Origin: Hydrogenophaga sp.
GTDB lineage: Bacteria > Pseudomonadota > Gammaproteobacteria > Burkholderiales > Burkholderiaceae_C
DNA: 64,000 nucleotides
NCBI GenBank assembly: GCA_021154985.1
Contig: JAJNQE010000012.1
Location: 1 to 64,000, forward strand
Direction of reading: 5' to 3'
Shown here: positions 1 through 6,436 of the stretch, in pieces
Position numbering within the stretch: the first letter of the stretch is position 1
Layout of the letters: each line of letters opens with the position of its first letter
Made by a program: the position numbers and the translations under genes
Notes under the pieces: generated by a model
Database searches by the model: none
The model's input: the letters and a program-made list of their open reading frames with translations, nothing else
Told to the model about the DNA's origin: nothing

Positions 1-1158
1 AATCTCGCGTTGCGGGTTGAGCGACACCACCACTGGCTGCGAAACCGGCAGCGGCTGCAGGCGGTTGAGCAGGTAGTGCAGGCAGACTTGGGCCGACTCC
101 ACGCCCTGGCTGGGCGCACGTTCGTAGTTCCACGCCGCCCAAGCGAGCTCGTTTGTCGGCAGCACCGAAGCGTCGGTGTGCAACACCGCTCGGTTGGGCT
201 GGTAGCGGATGGCGCCGAGCACCTCGCGCTCATTGGCCGAGGCTTCACCACCCAGCAGGCGCAGCGCCTGATCGCTGTGGCAGGCGAGCACGATGGCGTC
301 GAACCGCTCGACCTGGCCATCGGTGACCACGCGCACACCCTGGTTGTCGCGCAGCACCTGCTGCACCGGGGTGTTCAGGCGCTTGTCGGCGATGTTCGCG
401 GTGATCTTCTGCACGTACTGGCGCGCGCCGCCTTCCACCGTGTACCACTGGGGGCGGTTGGTCACCTGGATCAGGCCGTGGTTGTGGCAGAAGCGGACCA
501 TGGTGGCGACCGGGAAGGCCAGCATCTGGTCGGTCGGGCAGCTCCAGATGCAACCCATCATGGGCAGGAAGTACCAGTCGCGGAACTCGTCGGAGAAGCC
601 CTGCGCTTTGAGAAACTCGCCCAGCGGCTGCAGCAGCGGGCTGTTGTCGCGCAAGTCTTCTCCCTGCTCCGCCAGCTTTGTGGTGATGCGGTTGAAACGC
701 ACGATGTCGGCCAGCATGCGCAGGAAGCGCGGATTGAACAGGTTGCGGCGCTGGGCGAACACGGTCGAGAGGTTGCTGCCGCTCCACTCCAGCACGCCGC
801 CGCCGGGGGCCGCACCCGGTGCCTGCACCGAGAACGACATGTCGGACTTGGCGATCGGCACGCCCAGCTGCGCCAACAGCGCCAGCAGGTTGGGGTAGGT
901 GCGCTCGTTGAGCACCAGGAAGCCGGTGTCCACGCCGAAGGTGGTGGGCACGCCTTGGGCGTTCGGCAAGGTCATGTCGACCGTGTGCGTGTGGCCACCA
1001 AAATAGTCGCCGGCTTCGAACAGCGTGATGTCGGCCAGGCCCTGCAGCGTGTGGGCGGCGGCCAGGCCCGAAATGCCGGAACCGACGATGGCCACGCGGG
1101 GTGGGCGTGCGCCGCTGGGTGCCGCGCGGCGGGGGGTGGGAGCGAGGTCCGTGAGCAT
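1..1158 (-). CDS. FAD/NAD(P)-binding amine-oxidase-like protein (COG2907), C-terminus beyond window
   Basis: Incomplete: 386 codons are read without a stop and the gene runs off the left edge. The ATG at 1158 is the first start before the dinucleotide-binding motif VAIVGSGISGLAAA (about residues 22-35). FGGHTHTV follows, and later GGARQYVQ and CHSDQAL, all typical of the COG2907 branch of flavin amine oxidases. The substrate is not visible. From memory, relatives in Rhodobacter belong to the ChrR singlet-oxygen regulon and have been linked to furan fatty acid synthesis. That would suit the photolyase and photoreceptor regulator nearby, but it is inference. It reads in the same direction as the glutathione peroxidase gene, with 318 bases between them. 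Confidence 0.85.
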   Translation of the reverse strand, partial: MLTDLAPTPRRAAPSGARPPRVAIVGSGISGLAAAHTLQGLADITLFEAGDYFGGHTHTVDMTLPNAQGVPTTFGVDTGFLVLNERTYPNLLALLAQLGVPIAKSDMSFSVQAPGAAPGGGVLEWSGSNLSTVFAQRRNLFNPRFLRMLADIVRFNRITTKLAEQGEDLRDNSPLLQPLGEFLKAQGFSDEFRDWYFLPMMGCIWSCPTDQMLAFPVATMVRFCHNHGLIQVTNRPQWYTVEGGARQYVQKITANIADKRLNTPVQQVLRDNQGVRVVTDGQVERFDAIVLACHSDQALRLLGGEASANEREVLGAIRYQPNRAVLHTDASVLPTNELAWAAWNYERAPSQGVESAQVCLHYLLNRLQPLPVSQPVVVSLNPQREI

Positions 1159-1476
1159 GGTCGGACCTCAGAGGGAGCCAGCGGAGCTGGCCGGGATACA
1201 AAAGACTGCGAAGCGCCCCGAAACGAACAAGGGAGGGAGGGAGGAGGAGGAGAAGCGCCTCGGGATTTCAGTCCGGTCACGGGGACCGGACAGGCTTCGC
1301 AGTGCAAAACGGAATTCGGTGGCCGGTGCCAACACCGACCTGCACGCTGAGAGAAACGAGCGCTCAAAAAAGTTCCGGACGGGTGCGCGGGGGCGTTGGG
1401 TCCGGTCGAGCGGGAAGGCGTGCATGGTGGTCAAAGTGTTCAAAATAGACTGAGCAGTTTTATTGTGACTGGTCGG
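1159..1476. other. 318-base intergenic region with a purine run and a palindrome at its edge
   Basis: I see no convincing gene here. It is the presumed leader of the FAD protein gene on the minus strand. An uninterrupted purine run lies at 1229-1255, built from GGGA and GGA units. A 16-base palindrome with GTGAC/GTCAC arms lies at 1465-1480, where it overlaps the stop codon of the glutathione peroxidase gene. I could not pick a convincing -35/-10 pair. Confidence 0.6.
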
Positions 1477-2097
1477 TCACGATTTGGTCGACAGAAATCG
1501 TTCGATGTCCTTCAAAAATGAAGGGTTTTTCGGGTCGAGCGAACTCGGGTAGCTGCGCACGGTCTGTCCGTCGCGCCCGATCACATATTTATGGAAGTTC
1601 CACTGCGGCGTCTCGCCGGTTTTCTGGGCCAGCTGTTTGTAAAACGGACTGGCCTCTCGGCCGACCACGCTGGTCTTGCTGAACATCGGGAATTTCACGC
1701 CGAAGGTGTTCTCGCAAAAATCGGCGATCGCCTGGTTGTTGCCCGGTTCCTGGCGGCCAAAGTCGTTGGCCGGGAAGCCCAGCACCACCAGGCCCTGCGC
1801 TTTGTATTTGGCGTAGAGCGCTTCCAGGCCTTCGTACTGGCTGGTGAACCCGCAGAAGCTGGCGGTGTTGACCACCAGCACCACCCGCCCGCTGTACTGG
1901 CACAACGATTGGGGTTTTTCGTCCTGCAGACGGTCAAAGCGGTGCTGCAGCAGCGCCGGGCAGGCGGTGGCTGTGGCCTCGGGCTTGCGCGCCTGGGCCT
2001 GGGCGGCCGGGCCCCACAGGACGCTGGCGGCGATCAGGCCAGACGAGGCCAGCCGGGCGAAGACACGGGGATTGACATGGACAAGCGCTGATTTCAT
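1477..2097 (-). CDS. Exported glutathione peroxidase family protein
   Basis: 206 residues. An N-terminal signal peptide (about residues 1-35, ending near AAQAQA) predicts a periplasmic product. The catalytic cysteine lies in NTASFCGFTSQ. The family's FPANDFGRQEP segment with the downstream QWNFHKYVIG tryptophan completes the thiol-peroxidase active site. It should reduce hydroperoxides with glutathione or thioredoxin. The gene is divergent from the LitR-type regulator, and only 43 bases separate the two starts (2097 and 2141), so the shared promoter region could be controlled by that regulator. Length and motifs are normal for the family; the signal peptide is the main variation. Confidence 0.9.
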   Translation of the reverse strand: MKSALVHVNPRVFARLASSGLIAASVLWGPAAQAQARKPEATATACPALLQHRFDRLQDEKPQSLCQYSGRVVLVVNTASFCGFTSQYEGLEALYAKYKAQGLVVLGFPANDFGRQEPGNNQAIADFCENTFGVKFPMFSKTSVVGREASPFYKQLAQKTGETPQWNFHKYVIGRDGQTVRSYPSSLDPKNPSFLKDIERFLSTKS

Positions 2098-2140
2098 GAC
2101 GGGAACTCCATAATCTGACGAAACATTGGATCATTTGTCC

Positions 2141-3127
2141 ATGACAAGCTCAAGCCCCGATACCCCTGGCGAACACAGCATCGCCGACGTCGAACGCGAC
2201 ACCGGTCTGTCCAAAGACACACTGCGGGTGTGGGAGCGGCGCTATGGTTTTCCCACACCCGCGCGCGACGCGCTGGGCGAGCGGCGGTACGACGATAACC
2301 AACTGATCCGCTTGCGCCACATCCGCCGCCTGATCGATGCCGGGCATCGGCCCGGCGGGGTGGTGGCCCTGCCGCTGGCAGACCTGGTTGCACTGGATAC
2401 GCAGGGCGCGGGCAAGCGGATTCAGCCGCGTGCGTCCGCCGTCGGCGAGATGGCCTGCCCTGCGCTCGCGCAATGGTTGCCCTTGTTGCGCCGCCAGGAC
2501 GCCCACGGCTTGCGCCAGGCCCTGGCCCAGGCGCTGACGGAGCGCGGCCTGGCGCGCCTGATCACCGAGTGCGTGGCGCCCATCAACGTGCAGGTGGGCC
2601 AGGCCTGGCTTGATGGCCAGCTGGCGGTCTATGAAGAGCACCTCTACACCGAGATCGTGCAGTCGGTGCTGCGCCAGGCCCTGGGTCAGCTCACCCAGGC
2701 ACGGGCACCCACGCCGCCGCGCATCTTGCTCACCACGCTGCCGGGCGAGGTGCACGGCCTGGGCCTGCTCATGGCCGAGTGTTTCATGGTGATGGAGGGC
2801 TGCCACACCGTGCCGCTGGGGGTGCAGACGCCGTTGCCCGACATCGTGGCCGCCGCGTCCACCAGCGGAGCCGACATCGTGGCGCTGGGCCTCACCGCCG
2901 CACAAAATCCGCGCGATGTGCGCGCCGCGCTCGACCAGCTGCGCGAGCGCCTGCCCCCGCAGGTGGAGATCTGGGCCGGCGGCCAATCGCCGGTGCTGCT
3001 CAAGCCCCAGCGCGGCCGCCCCGCCAGCGCCGGCCCGGTGTTCTGGCCCATGACGCAGCTGCAAGACATTGTGTTGGGTGTGGCCCGCTGGCGCGCACAG
3101 GCCCAGGCCCTGGCGGACGCCGCATGA
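2141..3127 (+). CDS. litR: LitR/CarH-type MerR regulator with B12-binding light-sensor domain
   Basis: 328 residues from the ATG at 2141; an in-frame TTG at 2126 would add five. An N-terminal MerR helix-turn-helix (GLSKDTLRVWERRYGFP) is followed by a four-helix cap and a cobalamin-binding domain. Two hallmarks of light-sensing adenosylcobalamin regulators are visible: the W-x9-EH motif (W156, E166, H167), which lies over the upper face of the cofactor, and E203-x-H205-x-x-G208, where His205 should be the lower cobalt ligand. In characterised CarH/LitR proteins the dark tetramer represses light-protective genes and light breaks the Co-C bond. The DUF2256 and photolyase genes follow directly, so autoregulation and photolyase control are likely. 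Confidence 0.9.
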   Translation: MTSSSPDTPGEHSIADVERDTGLSKDTLRVWERRYGFPTPARDALGERRYDDNQLIRLRHIRRLIDAGHRPGGVVALPLADLVALDTQGAGKRIQPRASAVGEMACPALAQWLPLLRRQDAHGLRQALAQALTERGLARLITECVAPINVQVGQAWLDGQLAVYEEHLYTEIVQSVLRQALGQLTQARAPTPPRILLTTLPGEVHGLGLLMAECFMVMEGCHTVPLGVQTPLPDIVAAASTSGADIVALGLTAAQNPRDVRAALDQLRERLPPQVEIWAGGQSPVLLKPQRGRPASAGPVFWPMTQLQDIVLGVARWRAQAQALADAA

Positions 3128-3152
3128 GCACAGCGCAGGAAAAAGGCATCAA

Positions 3153-3311
3153 GTGAGCGGCTTCAAAGGCAACAAGTCGGCGCTGCCGCAAAAGCCCTGC
3201 GCTGCCTGCGGACGACCCATGAGCTGGCGCAAGAAGTGGGCGCGCACCTGGGAGCAGGTGAAGTACTGCAGCGAGCGCTGCCGCAACGAATCGCCCAAAA
3301 ATCCGTCATGA
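3153..3311 (+). CDS. DUF2256 zinc-binding mini-protein
   Basis: 52 residues from the GTG at 3153, preceded by a purine-rich ribosome site (AGGAAAAAGG). It has two cysteine pairs, CAACGRPMSWRKKW and YCSERCRN, the pattern of the DUF2256 family, which is commonly encoded beside cryptochrome/photolyase genes. Its role is unknown; the four cysteines suggest a zinc knuckle. Its TGA overlaps the photolyase ATG in an ATGA junction, so the two are translationally coupled. The short peptide frame starting with the ATG at 3124 is less likely to be the real start because it leaves the conserved frame. Confidence 0.85.
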   Translation: MSGFKGNKSALPQKPCAACGRPMSWRKKWARTWEQVKYCSERCRNESPKNPS

Positions 3312-4885
3312 ATCAAGCCACCCCTTTGCCCCGGCCCTTGCGCCGGCTGGTGCTGGTGCTGGGCGACCAGCTCTGGCTGGACAATCCGGCCCTCGCCGGC
3401 TTCGACCCCGCGCAGGACGCGGTGCTCATGATCGAAGCGCCCGGCGAAGCCAGCCATGTCTGGAGCCACAAGGCCCGCATCGCGCTGTTCCTGTCGGCCA
3501 TGCGCCACTTTCGGCAGACGCTGGTGCGCAAGGGCCTGCCGTTGCGCTACGTGGCGATGGATGACGCCACGCTGGACCAGCCCGCCACTGCGTCGCTGAG
3601 CGCGCGCCTGCACGCGGTGTTGACCGAACTCCAGCCGCAAGCGCTGTGGCTGTGCGAGGCCGGCGAATGGCGATTGCAGCAAGACATTGAAGCCACCGCC
3701 GCTGCGGCCGGTGTGCCGCTGCGCCGCTTCGACGACACGCATTTCTTTTGCAGCCGCCAGCGCTTCGCGCGCTGGACACAGGGCCGCAAGGAATGGCGCA
3801 TGGAGTTCTTCTACCGCGAGATGCGCCGCGAGCACGGCGTGCTCATGGACGGTGGCGAGCCCGTGGGCGGGCAGTGGAACTTTGACGCCGACAACCGCAA
3901 GAGCTACCCCAAGCAGGGACCGGGGCTGATCACGCCGCCGGCGCAGTTCGAGCCCGATGCCATCACCCGCGAGGTGATCGGACTCGTGCAGACGCGCTTT
4001 GCCGACCACCCGGGCGAGCTCAAGAGCTTTGCCTGGCCCGTCACGCCCGAGCAGGCACGTGAAGCCCTGCGGCATTTTGTGGACCAGCGCCTGGAGATGT
4101 TCGGCGCCTACCAGGACGCCATGTGGACCAGGACACCGTTCGGCTGGCACTCGCTGCTGTCGGTGGCGCTCAACCTGCACCTGATCGACCCGCGCGAGGT
4201 GGTGGCCGCCGCCGAGGCCGCACACCGCGACCGGGGTGTGCCGCTGGCCAGCGTGGAGGGCTTCATCCGCCAGGTACTCGGCTGGCGCGAGTTCATCCGC
4301 GGCGTGTACTGGATGGACATGCCGGGCATGAAGCACGCCAATCACTTAGGTAACAAGCGCGACCTGCCCGCCTGGTACTGGACCGCACAGACCCACATGG
4401 CCTGCATGAAGGACGCGGTGGGCCAGACGCTCGAGCACGGCTATGCGCACCACATCCAGCGCCTCATGCTCACCGGCCAGTTCGCGCTGCTCGCCGAGGT
4501 CGACCCGCAACAGGTGGCCGACTGGTACCTCGCGGTCTACGTGGACGCCATCGAGTGGGTCGAGTTGCCCAATGTGGCCGGCATGGCGCTCTACGCCGAC
4601 GGCGGGCGTTTCACCAGCAAGCCGTATGCGGCCAGCGGCCAGTACATCGACCGCATGAGCGACCATTGCAAGGGCTGCCGCTACCAGCCCAAGCTGCGCG
4701 TGGGCGCGCAGGCCTGCCCGGTAACCACGCTCTACTGGAACTTTCTGGACCGCCACGAGACCGAACTGGCCGCCAGCCCCCGCACCGCGCTGATGGTGAA
4801 AAACCTGCAGCGCATGGAGCCCACCGAGCGCCAGGCCGTGCGGGACCAGGCCGTGCTGACCCTGGCCCGCCTCGGCGATTTGTAA
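3308..4885 (+). CDS. Iron-sulfur cryptochrome/photolyase family protein (FeS-BCP / PhrB type)
   Basis: 525 residues. The N-terminal photolyase Rossmann domain (LVLVLGDQLW) is followed by the helical FAD-binding domain, which ends with VELPNVAGMALYADGGRF. Four cysteines, C366, C454, C457 and C470, have the same spacing (88, 3, 13) that I recall for the 4Fe-4S ligands of Agrobacterium PhrB (350, 438, 441, 454). This places it in the prokaryotic (6-4) photolyase/FeS cryptochrome class. It probably repairs (6-4) photoproducts and may also signal light. It overlaps DUF2256 by four bases and sits downstream of the LitR-type regulator, which likely controls it. Confidence 0.92.
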   Translation: MNQATPLPRPLRRLVLVLGDQLWLDNPALAGFDPAQDAVLMIEAPGEASHVWSHKARIALFLSAMRHFRQTLVRKGLPLRYVAMDDATLDQPATASLSARLHAVLTELQPQALWLCEAGEWRLQQDIEATAAAAGVPLRRFDDTHFFCSRQRFARWTQGRKEWRMEFFYREMRREHGVLMDGGEPVGGQWNFDADNRKSYPKQGPGLITPPAQFEPDAITREVIGLVQTRFADHPGELKSFAWPVTPEQAREALRHFVDQRLEMFGAYQDAMWTRTPFGWHSLLSVALNLHLIDPREVVAAAEAAHRDRGVPLASVEGFIRQVLGWREFIRGVYWMDMPGMKHANHLGNKRDLPAWYWTAQTHMACMKDAVGQTLEHGYAHHIQRLMLTGQFALLAEVDPQQVADWYLAVYVDAIEWVELPNVAGMALYADGGRFTSKPYAASGQYIDRMSDHCKGCRYQPKLRVGAQACPVTTLYWNFLDRHETELAASPRTALMVKNLQRMEPTERQAVRDQAVLTLARLGDL

Positions 4886-4936
4886 GCGCAAGCGCGCTCC
4901 CCCCGCATAAAATGCGCCCGTACCGAAAGGCCCACC

Positions 4937-5782
4937 ATGCTCTACCCCGAACTTTTCAAACAACTCGAATCTGTGCGCTGGGACATGGACAAGGACATTC
5001 CTTGGGACCAGTTCGACGCCAGCGCGCTCACCGATGAGCAGGCGCAGACGATCAAGATGAACGCCATCACGGAATGGGCGGCGCTGCCGGCCACCGAGAT
5101 GTTCCTGCGCGACAACCGCGACGACTCCGACTTCTCGGCCTTCATGTCGATCTGGTTCTTTGAAGAACAGAAGCACTCGCTGGTGCTCATGGAGTACCTG
5201 CGCCGCTTCCGCCCCGACCTCGTGCCCACCGAACAGGAGCTGCACGACATCCGATTCGAGTTCGACCCCGCCCCTCCGCTGGAAACGCTGATGCTGCACT
5301 TCTGCGGCGAGATCCGCCTCAACCACTGGTACCGCCGCGCCAGCGAATGGCATTCGGAGCCGGTGATCAAGAAGATATACGCCACGCTCAGCCAGGACGA
5401 AGCCCGCCACGGTGGCGCCTACCTGCGCTACATGAAGCGCGCCATCGGCAAGTTCGGTGACGAAGCGCGGGTGGCCTTCGCCAAGGTGGGCGTGCTCATG
5501 GCGAGCGCGCGCCGCACCGCACAGGCCCTGCACCCGACCAACCTGCACGTCAACAAGGACCTGTTCCCCAACGACACGATCCAGAGCCGCCTGCCCAACC
5601 CCGAGTGGCTCGAACACTGGCTGGACAAGCAGATCGACTTTGACGCCGTGTGGGAGAACCGCGTGGTCGAGCGCATCCTGCACAACATGAGCTTGCTCAT
5701 GGAACAGAGCTTCAAGACCGTGCAGGAGCTCAACCGCTTCCGCAAGTCGCTCGCGCCGCCGGCCGTGATCGCACCGGCCTGA
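4937..5782 (+). CDS. Ferritin-like diiron protein (acyl-ACP desaturase-like fold)
   Basis: 281 residues, mostly helical. Candidate diiron ligands appear in order in ITEWAALPATEMFL, WFFEEQKHSLVL, CGEIRLNHW and LSQDEARHGGAY, giving the E/ExxH-type pattern of ferritin-like and type-2 acyl-ACP desaturase proteins. The substrate cannot be read; a desaturase or oxygenase acting on lipids, or an oxygen-detoxifying role, are both possible. The start is preceded by GAAAGG. It lies 51 bases after the photolyase gene. A -10-like TAAAAT in that gap could give it its own promoter. A strong hairpin terminator follows at 5800-5825. Confidence 0.8.
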   Translation: MLYPELFKQLESVRWDMDKDIPWDQFDASALTDEQAQTIKMNAITEWAALPATEMFLRDNRDDSDFSAFMSIWFFEEQKHSLVLMEYLRRFRPDLVPTEQELHDIRFEFDPAPPLETLMLHFCGEIRLNHWYRRASEWHSEPVIKKIYATLSQDEARHGGAYLRYMKRAIGKFGDEARVAFAKVGVLMASARRTAQALHPTNLHVNKDLFPNDTIQSRLPNPEWLEHWLDKQIDFDAVWENRVVERILHNMSLLMEQSFKTVQELNRFRKSLAPPAVIAPA

Positions 5783-5799
5783 GCCGGCAGACCCGCAGG

Positions 5800-5825
5800 A
5801 ACCCGCCCCCGTGGCGGGTTTTTTG
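5800..5825 (+). terminator. Rho-independent terminator after the light module
   Basis: Perfect 8-bp stem AACCCGCC (5800-5807) / GGCGGGTT (5813-5820) with a five-base loop, followed by a T run. It closes the plus-strand operon that ends at 5782. The minus-strand gene ending at 5834 converges on it. Confidence 0.9.
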
Positions 5826-5833
5826 TGGGCGGC

Positions 5834-6436
5834 TCAGTCGACGTGATGGCTTGCGTTGGCAGGCCACCATGCGGTCAAGAGGCCGAGCACCACGCCCCAG
5901 CTCACGCCGGCCAGGTGCGCGACCTGCACCACGAAGAGTTCGTGGGTGCCGTCCCACACCACGGGCCGCTGCCAGGCTTCTTCGAGCGCCACCTTGGACA
6001 GCACCGCCACGCCGAGCAGCACACCCCAGAAGCGAGCGCGACCGATCGGCAGGCGCGCCAACGCCAGATGCACCGCCACCACCAGCGCGCCGGCGTGCAG
6101 CAGGCCCGAGAGCCCGACCACCGTTTCCACGCCAGGCCACAGCAACAGGGACAGCTGCACCAGCGGCCAGGCCAGCAGCCAGGCCAGTGTGCAACGGCTG
6201 TCGGGCCGCACAACCCAGCCGATGGTGATGTAGGCGGCCAGGGTCAGCAGGTTGCCGATCAGGTGGGGTGTGCTCAGGTGCACCCAGGCGCTGGTCCACA
6301 GCGTCCACGGTTGCTGAACCCATGTGTCGGCGCGCCAGACGAGCACGTCTGTCCAGCGGCCGCCCCACCCCCACAGCACCACGCTGACCGCACCGTGCAA
6401 GCCGCACAGCGCCAGCCAGCTCAGCGGACGTGTCAT
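5834..6436 (-). CDS. Rhombosortase-like intramembrane serine protease (rhomboid family)
   Basis: 200 residues with about six membrane segments. The rhomboid-type HL..N motif is in WVHLSTPHLIGNLL. The catalytic serine motif GLSGLLHA is in the middle, and a late histidine is in VVQVAHLAGVSWG, matching the Ser-His dyad. The form GLSG-LLH and the short length point to the rhombosortase subgroup, which processes GlyGly-CTERM tails. I see no such substrate in the window. The ATG at 6436 overlaps the glnE TGA (ATGA), which supports this start and translational coupling. An upstream in-frame start at 6481 would lie inside glnE and is less likely. Confidence 0.75.
   Translation of the reverse strand: MTRPLSWLALCGLHGAVSVVLWGWGGRWTDVLVWRADTWVQQPWTLWTSAWVHLSTPHLIGNLLTLAAYITIGWVVRPDSRCTLAWLLAWPLVQLSLLLWPGVETVVGLSGLLHAGALVVAVHLALARLPIGRARFWGVLLGVAVLSKVALEEAWQRPVVWDGTHELFVVQVAHLAGVSWGVVLGLLTAWWPANASHHVD

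Noticed and set aside
10..1350. A 446-residue plus-strand frame over the FAD enzyme gene
   Set aside because: The minus strand carries a well-conserved flavin-binding protein; the plus frame is its shadow.
2127..2141. TGGA-N7-TCCA near the LitR start as an operator
   Set aside because: Arms of only four bases are too weak to call.
2779..3156. A frame ending MSTAQEKGIK just before DUF2256
   Set aside because: It only overlaps the end of the regulator and stops before the conserved cysteines. The GTG at 3153 begins the conserved frame.
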